64,000 bases of DNA from Fusibacter ferrireducens (GTDB lineage: Bacteria > Bacillota > Clostridia > Peptostreptococcales > Acidaminobacteraceae): the NCBI RefSeq assembly GCF_015352425.1, contig NZ_JADKNH010000004.1, positions 144,013 to 208,012 of the forward strand, written 5' to 3'. A model generated the notes under the pieces. That model saw only the letters and a list, made by a program, of their open reading frames with translations, was not told the origin of the DNA and made no database searches. Shown piece after piece: positions 43,997 through 51,477 of the stretch; position 1 is the first letter of the stretch, and each line of letters starts with the position of its first letter. The translations under genes were made by a program, and so were the position numbers.

Positions 43997-44986
43997 ATGA
44001 TCCAAAATGAATGGTATGCAGTGTTAAGTGCACATGAAGTTCCTGATGGGAGGCCAATTACCGTTAAGAGATTGGGTGTAAAGTTAGTCGCTTTTAGGAA
44101 TAAAGAAGGAAAAATTTGCATCTTAGAAGATCGATGCTGTCATAGGGGGGCATCTCTTGGATTGGGAGAAGTTCATGAGGGTTGCTTGGCGTGTCCCTTC
44201 CATGGGTTTGTCTATGACGAAAATGGCAAAGTGATCAAGATACCAGCAAATGGTTCGAATTTTAAAGTACCTGATGTCTATAAGGTTAAAAGTTACAGAA
44301 CTCGTGAAATTGGCGGCATGGTTTACTTGTGGTGGGGATCGGATTTCTTTGAACCTGACTGTGAACCCGTTGTCTTTAAAGATTTATTAGGAGCAGATTA
44401 TTCTTATAGTGAATTTAAGGATCAATGGTCTGTTCATTACACGAGAGCAATAGAAAATCAATTGGATGTGGTGCATTTACCCTTTGTGCATCGTACGACC
44501 ATCGGTAGGGGGCAAAAAACTGTGATTCATGGCCCTGTGGTTGAATCAACCGATGATTATATGAAATTCTATGTAAAAGCAGATGTGGATAATGGACAAA
44601 ATAGCCCCCTTAAACCCAGCGAAGTCAAAGATTTGGGAAATCTCAATGCACTTGAATTTCAACTTCCAAACCTGTGGCATAATATTATTTCAAATAAGCT
44701 GAGCATATTTGCGGCCTTTGTGCCGGTGGATGAAGAAAACACGGTGGTATACATAAGGTATTATCAGCGTTTTATAAAAGTGCCTGTGTTGAAGCAGCTC
44801 GTCAATAAGCTTGGGATTTGGCTGAGCATCATTATTTTGAGACAAGATAAACGCGTGGTACTCACACAAGAACCGAAATATTCCGAATACCGAATGCATG
44901 AGAGGCTGATACAAGGAGACTTACCTATTGTAGAATTCAGGAAGATGAGGGCAAAAAAAATCAATGAAGATGATAATATCTTATAA
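43997..44986 (+). CDS. Rieske-type non-haem iron oxygenase, alpha-subunit-like
   Basis: A 329-residue protein. The Rieske [2Fe-2S] site is CCHRG and CPFHGF (C-x-H...C-x-x-H, about residues 47-72). The mononuclear iron site fits NQLDVVHLPFVH (about 154-165), with the Asp and two His ligands. Enzymes of this family use O2 to hydroxylate or demethylate aromatic or related rings and need a reductase, which is not adjacent. The ATG follows TTAGGAGGTG. It is divergent from the AraC gene. An O2-dependent enzyme in an otherwise anaerobic gene set is unexpected. Confidence 0.85.
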   Translation: MIQNEWYAVLSAHEVPDGRPITVKRLGVKLVAFRNKEGKICILEDRCCHRGASLGLGEVHEGCLACPFHGFVYDENGKVIKIPANGSNFKVPDVYKVKSYRTREIGGMVYLWWGSDFFEPDCEPVVFKDLLGADYSYSEFKDQWSVHYTRAIENQLDVVHLPFVHRTTIGRGQKTVIHGPVVESTDDYMKFYVKADVDNGQNSPLKPSEVKDLGNLNALEFQLPNLWHNIISNKLSIFAAFVPVDEENTVVYIRYYQRFIKVPVLKQLVNKLGIWLSIIILRQDKRVVLTQEPKYSEYRMHERLIQGDLPIVEFRKMRAKKINEDDNIL

Positions 44987-45018
44987 ATTTTTAGAGGATC
45001 AATTTTAGAGTGTATAAA

Positions 45019-45060
45019 ATAAGAGCATATAAGATCAGAATAAGAGCACATAAGATCAGA
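45019..45060 (+). repeat. Short tandem direct repeat, two 21-bp units
   Basis: ATAAGAGCAYATAAGATCAGA occurs twice in tandem, differing at one base, shortly after the Rieske gene and about 170 bases before the sigma factor gene. Confidence 0.7.
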
Positions 45061-45229
45061 GCAGAATCAATGGGGATAAGTTGAGGCTTGCTCTTTTTGC
45101 GCGTTTGACACTTAAAAAAGGTTTCTATTTAAAAATTTTTCGTATAAAATAATAAAATCTGGATATAAAATAAAGCTTCAGTTCGACTTAATACATATAA
45201 GAGCTCTTATTGAGAGGAGAAATAATTTA

Positions 45230-45796
45230 ATGAAAGTAAATGAACAGAATGTGATTTCACAGCTTAAAAAGAGAAATCCCAAAGCACTGGACTACATAGT
45301 TGATCAGTATGGTGGTCTAATCTATTCTATTGTATCGAAAACACTTTTAGAATTTAAAGGGAGTGGGCGTGTTGAAGAATGTATCAATGACGTTTTATTG
45401 GCGATCTGGGATAACATTTATAAATTCAATAAAACCAATAGCTTTAAAAGCTGGATCGCAGCTATTTCAAAGTATAAGGCGATAGATTATAGGCGTAGAT
45501 TAATAAGAGAATTACACAATGAAGACTTAATGACACTGGACAATCCATCTGAGATTGGAAAAGAGGACTTAACTTCAAACCCTGTTTTAGAAAAAGAAAC
45601 GCGGGCCGAGCTGATCCAATTGCTTTCTAATTTAAATCAAGAAGATCAAGAAATTTTTATCAGAAGATACTTTGAGGAAGAGAGCACAGGAGAAATCGCA
45701 GCTCATGTGGGCATGAATAGAGCGGCTGTAAATAACAGATTGAGCAGAGGGCGAAAGAAGCTTAAGTCAATTGTTTTTGGAGAGGTGAACAAATAG
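45230..45796 (+). CDS. ECF-type RNA polymerase sigma factor
   Basis: A 188-residue sigma-70 family protein. Region 2 spans about residues 20-90 (DYIVDQYGGLIYSIV, DVLLAIWDNIYKFN, SFKSWIAAISKYKAIDYRR). Region 4 spans about 130-180 (LNQEDQEIFIRRYFEEESTGEIAAHVGMNRAAVNNRLSRGRKKL pattern). It ends directly before the anti-sigma-like gene with no gap. AGAGGAG precedes the ATG. This pair is the usual ECF/DUF4179 arrangement of Firmicutes, in which the membrane partner holds the sigma factor until a signal arrives. Confidence 0.9.
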   Translation: MKVNEQNVISQLKKRNPKALDYIVDQYGGLIYSIVSKTLLEFKGSGRVEECINDVLLAIWDNIYKFNKTNSFKSWIAAISKYKAIDYRRRLIRELHNEDLMTLDNPSEIGKEDLTSNPVLEKETRAELIQLLSNLNQEDQEIFIRRYFEEESTGEIAAHVGMNRAAVNNRLSRGRKKLKSIVFGEVNK

Positions 45797-47152
45797 ATGA
45801 AAGATATATATGAACTTCTTAATGAAGCCGAAATAGATTTAGATGAGTTTGAAGAAAATTCGCTAGATGAACTTTATAGAAAAAAGATTAAAAGAAGTGT
45901 ACATGGGCAGATTAGAAGACGAAAAAGCCTATTTATTCAAGGTTCAAAAATCGCCGCTGTATTTTTGTGCATTGTATTCACTGCAACATTTATTTCTTTT
46001 AAAATAAATCCAACTTTTGCGACGAGCATCCCTGTGGTGGGGAGTATTATTAAAGATATAACAGGATATGGAAACGACCTCTTTGATCAATACACGGCAG
46101 TGATCAATAAGTCCTCAGAAAAAGAGGGCATCAAAATTACGCTTAATGAGGTAATGCTAGACAGTAACCAGCTTAGAATAGCAACCACAATAGAAAGTGA
46201 AAAGGCATACAATGAAACTTTTTATACGACACCTCCAACGGTATTTGTCAATGGTGGTATGCTGAGATCTTATAGCAGCAGTGGTGTTGGATCGTATAGG
46301 GATGCACATACCTTAGTGGATATTGCTACCATAGATGTGCATGACGTTAAAATCCCTTCACAAATTAATATGAAAATTGTATATGAAAATTTCTCATATC
46401 AAGATAACAATGGAGAGAACAAGGTGATAAAAGGGCCTTGGGTCTTTGACTTTGCCATTTCGAAGGCGGCTATTGAAAGCGAGACGATCACTTATAAGAT
46501 CAATAAAAATATAACCTATAAGGATATAAAAATGTATTTTCAGGATATCACCATAACGCCTCTCACCACATATTTAAAATACAAATGTAAAGGAGAAAAG
46601 CCGCTGGAAATATTGATCGTGGATGACCGAGGCAATGCATTGGTAGAAGAAATGTCAGGGTATGGCACGGGCAGTTTAATAGATGCTCTCTTTAAAAAGA
46701 ACAGAGGTGAGGTCAATTTTTCGGCAGTGCAAGAAGGCGTTAAAGCACTCACTTTGATACCTTATTATGAGAAAAGAAGAATGGGTCAAAGCCCAAGGAC
46801 AGAACCTCTAAAATATGAAGGCAAATTGCCTCTGGTATTAAAGCCTGACGCTGAAAATGTACTTACCATTAACAGTGTGGAACGACGAGACGGTAAAGTG
46901 TATGTGGCCTTTACAACAGAGGGCATCTTGTATGATATTTACAGGTATAGGCTGTACTTATACAATGACCAAAATGAAGTGCTGGAGCAAAGCATAGAAT
47001 CGGATGGCTTTTACAGTGATGAAAGCCGTGATGGTATTTTGACACTGGTCTTTGAAGATGATCCAAAGAGCGCACTTTATTTTGCAACAGATACAATGGC
47101 AGACATAGAGGTAATCAAAGATGCTTCATTTACGATTAAATTGGAGCCTTAG
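45797..47152 (+). CDS. DUF4179-type membrane anti-sigma-like protein
   Basis: A 451-residue protein with a cytoplasmic N-terminus of about 50 residues, one membrane helix at about 51-70 (IAAVFLCIVFTATFISF), and a long extracellular part starting with the DUF4179 pattern (NPTFATSIPVVGSIIKDITGYGNDLFDQY). Beta-rich repeats follow (DUF5643-like). Cytoplasmic N-terminus presumably binds the ECF sigma factor encoded just upstream. The signal sensed is unknown. Confidence 0.82.
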   Translation: MKDIYELLNEAEIDLDEFEENSLDELYRKKIKRSVHGQIRRRKSLFIQGSKIAAVFLCIVFTATFISFKINPTFATSIPVVGSIIKDITGYGNDLFDQYTAVINKSSEKEGIKITLNEVMLDSNQLRIATTIESEKAYNETFYTTPPTVFVNGGMLRSYSSSGVGSYRDAHTLVDIATIDVHDVKIPSQINMKIVYENFSYQDNNGENKVIKGPWVFDFAISKAAIESETITYKINKNITYKDIKMYFQDITITPLTTYLKYKCKGEKPLEILIVDDRGNALVEEMSGYGTGSLIDALFKKNRGEVNFSAVQEGVKALTLIPYYEKRRMGQSPRTEPLKYEGKLPLVLKPDAENVLTINSVERRDGKVYVAFTTEGILYDIYRYRLYLYNDQNEVLEQSIESDGFYSDESRDGILTLVFEDDPKSALYFATDTMADIEVIKDASFTIKLEP

Positions 47153-47206
47153 ATTTAAAAGGATAACCCTAGATCGATAAAAAATTTTAATTAGCAATTG
47201 CAAACT

Positions 47207-47241
47207 AAAAAACTCTAAACCACTGAAGTTTAGAGTTTTTT
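47207..47241 (+). terminator. Rho-independent terminator of the sigma/anti-sigma operon
   Basis: AAAAAACTCTAAAC pairs perfectly with GTTTAGAGTTTTTT over a 7-base loop. Confidence 0.9.
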
Positions 47242-47249
47242 AGCTTAAA

Positions 47250-47276
47250 AGAGCTAGATTGATGGGATCTAGCTCT
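47250..47276 (-). terminator. Terminator of the 57-residue peptide gene
   Basis: AGAGCTAGAT and ATCTAGCTCT form a perfect 10-bp stem directly after the minus-strand stop codon, followed on that strand by TTTT. Confidence 0.65.
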
Positions 47277-47450
47277 CTAATCATCAAGATAGGAAGTTAA
47301 GTTATTTAAACCTGCACCAAAATAGTTGGCAGAAGGTTTTAGATAGTCATATGAGGATGTATCCTCTCTCTCAAATGCTACAATCTTACCTGAAACTTGT
47401 TGAATGGTTTCAGGTTCATTATTTTTGACAGTGCCAGTTTCTAGTTTCAT
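47277..47450 (-). CDS. Orphan small peptide, 57 residues
   Basis: The ATG at 47450 is preceded by GGAGG at eight bases (ATGGAGGTCTTATT). The peptide is acidic and hydrophilic in its first 35 residues, and ends in a Tyr/Asn/Gly-rich segment (YLKPSANYFGAGLNN then LTSYLDD). There is no signal peptide, Cys or membrane segment. A charged leader followed by a Gly/Asn/Tyr core is the look of some RiPP precursors, but no radical-SAM, protease or exporter gene is near. It has its own terminator. Function unknown. Confidence 0.6.
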   Translation of the reverse strand: MKLETGTVKNNEPETIQQVSGKIVAFEREDTSSYDYLKPSANYFGAGLNNLTSYLDD

Positions 47451-47672
47451 AATAAGACCTCCATAATTTATAGTTGGATTAATCATTTGAGCAGTATATT
47501 TATTCTTATTTCAGCATAAATATGCAATTTTGGGTATAAAAAACCTCATCCATATTTACAATAGGACAAGGCAAATTGCGGAACCACTTATTTATACTAA
47601 AGTCTTTAACGGAACTACCCAAAATAATTGTTGAATTTGCAACCATCGTGGTTAAAATTCTGATTGCAAAGT

Positions 47673-47693
47673 GTCGGTATATTTATACCAGAC
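47673..47693. promoter_or_regulatory. Palindrome in the 570-bp gap before the Cof-type phosphatase gene
   Basis: GTC-GGTATA-TT-TATACC-A-GAC is an inverted repeat with 6 perfect inner and 3 outer pairs. Apart from this, the promoter and hairpin listed below, the gap 47451-48022 shows nothing recognisable. Confidence 0.3.
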
Positions 47694-47911
47694 GGTTATA
47701 TTAATAGGTATTATAGCAAGAGATGAATCATCTGTCAATACAAATTGTGAGAAAATTTAAAAAAAACTAATAATTTAAATTGAGAATCGTATGTTGGACT
47801 AAAGTGTTGCTAAGTGGAGGATTTTAAAAAGTTCATGGTTAGAGGCCTTTAAGTATCCTAACTTTAAATATCATAAATAGAAACGTTCAAGAAAATATAA
47901 CATTTCCTTGA

Positions 47912-47940
47912 TTGAATTATAAAGTTATTTTAGTTATACT
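47912..47940 (+). promoter_or_regulatory. Sigma-A promoter of the Cof-type phosphatase gene
   Basis: TTGAAT and TATACT with a 17-base spacer, giving a start near 47947. Confidence 0.55.
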
Positions 47941-47957
47941 AACTTTAGTTGTACGAT

Positions 47958-47980
47958 ATGCATACTCTTATGGTATGCAT
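47958..47980. promoter_or_regulatory. Inverted repeat in the leader of the Cof-type gene
   Basis: ATGCATAC and GTATGCAT are perfect arms around a 7-base centre, just after the predicted transcription start. It may be an operator or leader hairpin. Confidence 0.4.
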
Positions 47981-48022
47981 AATTGTAAGAGACATATATC
48001 TGTAGAAGGAGGTGAATATTTT

Positions 48023-48868
48023 ATGGAGAACAACAAGAAAATCAAGGCAGTTATTTCTGATTTAGATGGAACACTTTTAAATCAATATCACACATTGAGT
48101 GAGTTGAGTAAAGAAACCATTAAAGCGTTAAAGACGCATGATGTACAGTTTCTGATTGCAACTGGCCGACATCACTGTGATGCAAAGAATATAAGAGAAC
48201 GATTGGATGTAGATGCTTTTATTATTGCTGCCAATGGTGCTACCGTTCTAAATCCAGCGGGTGAAATCATTCATCAGGCGGTGATGAACCCCGAAGTTGT
48301 TGCACAATTGCTGTCGATGGAAATTGAAGCAGGTGTTTTTAAAAACATCTATCAAGAGGATCGATGGATGGTGGAAACGATTGACCGTGTTTTTGAAGAC
48401 TATCATCAAGAAGGTGATTTTGTCTATACTCTTTGTAAGTTTGAAGAGCAGCTTTCTAAGCCAATCAACAAAGTATTTTTTACATCCAGAGATCACTCGC
48501 TTTTGATACCAATTGAAAAACAAGTGCTTGAGCGCTATGGCGAGCATGTGGATGTGGCTTTTTCTGTGCCAGAATGTCTTGAAGTTATGCCTAAAGGCAC
48601 TAATAAAGGCCAGGCACTCATTGAGACATTAAAACATTTGGGGATTACATTAGATGAAAGTGTTGCCTTTGGAGACGGCATGAACGATTTTGAGATGCTG
48701 AGTGTTGTGGGCACGGGTTACCTCATGGCAAATGCCAATGAACAGCTTAAAAAGCGATTGCCTAATAATCCGCAAGTGGGACATCATTCAGAAGACGCTG
48801 TGGCAAAAAAGATCATTGAACTATTTTCAATTGAATCCGTAAAAAAAGACCCTTTAAGTGCTTCATGA
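48023..48868 (+). CDS. Cof-type HAD-IIB phosphatase
   Basis: A 281-residue protein. Motif I is VISDLDGTLLN (residues 10-20), motif II is FLIATGRHH (about 50), and motif III/IV is FGDGMNDFEMLSVVG (about 227-241). The Cof/YidA/YkrA group dephosphorylates sugar phosphates or flavin-type substrates. The ATG at 48023 follows AAGGAGGTG by eight bases; the longer in-frame start at 47912 lies inside the promoter. Monocistronic. Confidence 0.88.
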   Translation: MENNKKIKAVISDLDGTLLNQYHTLSELSKETIKALKTHDVQFLIATGRHHCDAKNIRERLDVDAFIIAANGATVLNPAGEIIHQAVMNPEVVAQLLSMEIEAGVFKNIYQEDRWMVETIDRVFEDYHQEGDFVYTLCKFEEQLSKPINKVFFTSRDHSLLIPIEKQVLERYGEHVDVAFSVPECLEVMPKGTNKGQALIETLKHLGITLDESVAFGDGMNDFEMLSVVGTGYLMANANEQLKKRLPNNPQVGHHSEDAVAKKIIELFSIESVKKDPLSAS

Positions 48869-48886
48869 GAACTTAATAGGGTCTTT
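48845..48886. terminator. Bidirectional terminator
   Basis: AAAGACCCTTTAAGT pairs with ACTTAATAGGGTCTTT with one bulge. It overlaps the plus-strand stop codon and lies just beyond the minus-strand aminopeptidase stop, where a TTTTTTT run follows on that strand. Confidence 0.8.
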
Positions 48887-48890
48887 CATT

Positions 48891-50117
48891 TTATGCCCAA
48901 TCTCCGTTTTTGAAAATTTGAATTTTTTCACCTTCATGAGTGGTTGCGGTGATGTTAAGCGCTTTAGAGCCCACCATGAAATCCACATGGATTAAGCTAT
49001 AATTGCCACCGAGTTTTTCTAAATTTTGTGGCGAAACATCCATACCGCCTTTAATTGTGGTTGGATACGCACGACCAAGTGCGAAATGACAAGTGGCGTT
49101 TTCATCAAACAGTGTGTTGTAGAATATTTTACCACTTTGATAAATGGGACTGGTAATAGGCACGAGAGCAACTTCACCAAGATAGCGTGCACCCTCGTCA
49201 GTGTCAAGCAAGGCCTCTAATGTCTCATAGCCTTTATCGGCAGTGAATTCTACAATTTTCCCATCTTTAAAGGTAAATGCAAAATTTTCAATAAGGACAC
49301 CATTGTGGCTCAAGGGCATGGTAGCTTTGAGCGTCCCGTTAACACCCAACTTATTGGGTGCAGAGAAGACCTCTTCAGTTGGGAGATTAGGGACATAATA
49401 GGCGTTGTTTAAGGTGTTGACACTGCCGCCGCCTTCAAATACATAACCATCAGGAAGTGCCACGGTTAAATTCGTACCAGGTGCATCATAGTGTAATGAC
49501 TTGATCTTCAGCTGATTGAGGTAATCGACTTTCTCTTGAAGCGTCTTCACGTGTGATTCCCATGCCGCAACAGGATCTGAAGTATCAATGCGGTTTACTT
49601 TATAAATCAATTGCCATAGAGCTTCTATGCCCGCTGCCTCTGACAATTCTGGGAAGACTTTTTGTGCCCACTCTGGTGAAGGGACCGCGATCACGAGCCA
49701 GCTCACACCTCCTTTGCTGAATATTTCACGATACTTTGAAATGCCTACAGCAGTACTTTTGTTAACACGAGCAATTTTAATCGGATCGACATTTGCAAGT
49801 AAGTCGGGATTAGGAGCCAAAACCGAAATGACGCAGGCGCCATCTTGTGCATAGCCTTCCATGTAATGGGCTCTCCAAGCTGGAAAATAGTCAAGGTGTT
49901 CGTCGTCTGAGTACAAATAGCGCATCTTATTTTGCAGTTCATCATGGTATTCGCATTTAACGATACTTGCTCCAGAGCGATAAGCTACTTCCGTAAGTGC
50001 TCTGACATATTCAAGTGCCGTCACAGGTGCGTTGATGATTAGAGGTTGTCCCGGTTGTAGATTTACACCTACTCTGATGGCAACTTCAGCGTATTTTTTT
50101 AAAAGATTTATAGTCAT
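48891..50117 (-). CDS. Aminopeptidase, M29 family (AmpS/PepS-like)
   Basis: A 408-residue metallopeptidase. LPDGYVFEGGGSVNT, LPTEEVFSAPNKLGVNGTL, and EVALVPITSPIYQSGKIFYNTLFDENATCHFALG hold the M29 metal ligands (Glu, Glu, His, Asp, His in the C-terminal half). SLIHVDFMVGS carries the last of these. It removes N-terminal amino acids from peptides in the cytosol, probably with two cobalt or zinc ions. The start is ATG at 50117 with GGAGGCTCT before it. Divergent from the aro operon. Confidence 0.93.
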   Translation of the reverse strand: MTINLLKKYAEVAIRVGVNLQPGQPLIINAPVTALEYVRALTEVAYRSGASIVKCEYHDELQNKMRYLYSDDEHLDYFPAWRAHYMEGYAQDGACVISVLAPNPDLLANVDPIKIARVNKSTAVGISKYREIFSKGGVSWLVIAVPSPEWAQKVFPELSEAAGIEALWQLIYKVNRIDTSDPVAAWESHVKTLQEKVDYLNQLKIKSLHYDAPGTNLTVALPDGYVFEGGGSVNTLNNAYYVPNLPTEEVFSAPNKLGVNGTLKATMPLSHNGVLIENFAFTFKDGKIVEFTADKGYETLEALLDTDEGARYLGEVALVPITSPIYQSGKIFYNTLFDENATCHFALGRAYPTTIKGGMDVSPQNLEKLGGNYSLIHVDFMVGSKALNITATTHEGEKIQIFKNGDWA

Positions 50118-50255
50118 AGAGCCTCCATAAAATTTATTTTATATGTCTATATTATCATGTTTAATTTGAGTTGAGTTGAATTATTTTGGAATGTGAAACA
50201 CAATTACGAAAAAATTGGCAGTCAAAAAAATTGAAAGTAAATTTCAAAAAAGCTG

Positions 50256-50283
50256 TTGACAGGAACTTTGAGAGTGTTATAAT
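50256..50283 (+). promoter_or_regulatory. Consensus sigma-A promoter of the aro operon
   Basis: TTGACA (50256-50261) and TATAAT (50278-50283) are perfect, 16 bases apart. Transcription would start near 50290, about 300 bases before aroF. Confidence 0.85.
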
Positions 50284-50345
50284 CAATCTCAAATCAACAT
50301 GAACTATTTGGGAGCAATCTCATCAATTATGAAAGCGGTGTTGTT

Positions 50346-50483
50346 ATGTTATCTTCGAAAAAATTCCTTAAAAACAATACATTTTACTTTTATTACGGTT
50401 GGAGCTATTTTTACTTTAGCGCTGACTATTTGTATTGCAATGGAATATTGAAGAAAAACCTAATGAGTTTAGGAACGGCATAG
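50346..50483 (+). CDS. Aromatic-rich leader peptide of the aro operon attenuator
   Basis: A 45-codon ORF between the promoter and the terminator. Residues 13-30 read FYFYYGWSYFYFSADYLY: 12 of these 18 residues are Tyr, Phe or Trp, and 13 of all 45 are aromatic. The start has only a weak GGTG-type ribosome site five bases upstream. Stalling at these codons when charged aromatic tRNAs are scarce would act on the alternative hairpins downstream. A second open frame (50299-50451, hydrophobic) overlaps it; the T-rich sequence makes either look biased, so translation needs proof. Confidence 0.65.
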   Translation: MLSSKKFLKNNTFYFYYGWSYFYFSADYLYCNGILKKNLMSLGTA

Positions 50484-50549
50484 CACTACACACATGCTGG
50501 AATTAACAACCAAGAACTAGTAGAGACTCATAGGAGTCTCTTTTTTTTA
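50459..50549 (+). terminator. Aro attenuator: terminator with competing antiterminator arm
   Basis: Terminator: AGAGACTC (50522-50529) and GAGTCTCT (50534-50541), then eight or so T. Antiterminator: CCTAATGAGT (50459-50468), inside the last codons of the leader ORF, pairs with ACTCATAGG (50526-50534) with one bulged base and so removes the terminator 5' arm. A ribosome at the leader stop codon (50481) would mask the upstream arm; a ribosome stalled on the aromatic codons would leave it free. No T-box consensus is present. Confidence 0.7.
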
Positions 50550-50594
50550 TGTTAGTAGAAGCAAACTGTTAGATTATACCAAGGAGGTAATGAG

Positions 50595-51476
50595 ATGGTA
50601 AGTGCCATTCAGAAAGAACAAAGAGAACAAGAAATTATCGAAATGATTGCGAGAATTAAAGAACCTTTTAAAATGGCAAGTAGAGCATATAAAGGCGTTG
50701 ATTCAGTAGTTACCGTAGAAGGCAGAAGTATTGGTAATGGTCACTTTGCAGTAATCGCTGGACCGTGTTCTGTGGAAAGTCATTCGCAAATTATTGATAT
50801 CGCCAAATCCATTGATGGTTCGGGTGCTAAGTTTTTAAGAGGTGGTGCATTTAAGCCGAGAACATCTCCTTACGATTTCCAAGGTCTCCAAGGTGAAGGA
50901 TTAGAACTTTTAAGAGCGGCTAAGAAGGCAACTGGGTTGCCGGTGGTTACAGAAATCATGTCAGTAAAGCAACTTGAAGACTACGCAGATATCATTGATG
51001 TGATTCAAATTGGTGCGAGAAATATGCAGAATTTTGATCTACTAAAAGCGGCAGGTAAAATCAATAAACCGGTACTTCTCAAAAGAGGCATGTCAGCTAC
51101 GATAGAAGAATTCCTGATGGCATCAGAATACATTTTAGCCGGAGGCAATCAACAAGTGATTTTATGTGAGCGTGGCATCAGAACTTTTGAAAAATACACG
51201 AGAAATACTTTGGATTTAAGTGCAGTACCTGTGATTAAAAGATTTTCTCACTTACCAGTGGTTATTGATCCATCACATGCAACAGGTGATGCAAGGTATG
51301 TTGAATCCATGTCGCTTGCGGCAGTGGCAGCAGGTGCAGATGGTTTGATGATTGAAGTTCACAATAATCCTGAAAAAGCCGTGTCTGATGGCAAGCAGTC
51401 ATTAACACCAGAGGCGTTTAGAGCATTGATGGTTAAAGTGGAACAAATTGCAGAAATTACAGGAAAGATGATGTGA
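50595..51476 (+). CDS. aroF: 3-deoxy-7-phosphoheptulonate synthase, AroF type I-beta, lacking the regulatory N-domain
   Basis: A 293-residue DAHP synthase, first enzyme of the shikimate pathway (PEP + erythrose 4-phosphate). [32 protein letters not shown] and IDPSHATGD are the metal and substrate motifs of the I-beta family. The N-terminal ferredoxin-like regulatory domain of Thermotoga-type enzymes is reduced to a short helix, and there is no chorismate mutase part. AAGGAGG precedes the ATG. It is first in a seven-gene operon under the leader attenuator, so control at transcription may replace feedback inhibition. Confidence 0.93.
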   Translation: MVSAIQKEQREQEIIEMIARIKEPFKMASRAYKGVDSVVTVEGRSIGNGHFAVIAGPCSVESHSQIIDIAKSIDGSGAKFLRGGAFKPRTSPYDFQGLQGEGLELLRAAKKATGLPVVTEIMSVKQLEDYADIIDVIQIGARNMQNFDLLKAAGKINKPVLLKRGMSATIEEFLMASEYILAGGNQQVILCERGIRTFEKYTRNTLDLSAVPVIKRFSHLPVVIDPSHATGDARYVESMSLAAVAAGADGLMIEVHNNPEKAVSDGKQSLTPEAFRALMVKVEQIAEITGKMM

Positions 51477-51477
51477 T

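Noticed and set aside
45004-45060. Possible fourth copy of the ~110-bp element, because of TTAGAGTGT at about 45005
   Set aside because: Only the first nine bases match; the centre and the opposite end are missing.
50290-50594. T-box riboswitch or TRAP site in the aro leader
   Set aside because: No T-box core sequence (GGGTGGTACCGCG-like) and no run of spaced GAG/TAG triplets typical of TRAP targets was found.
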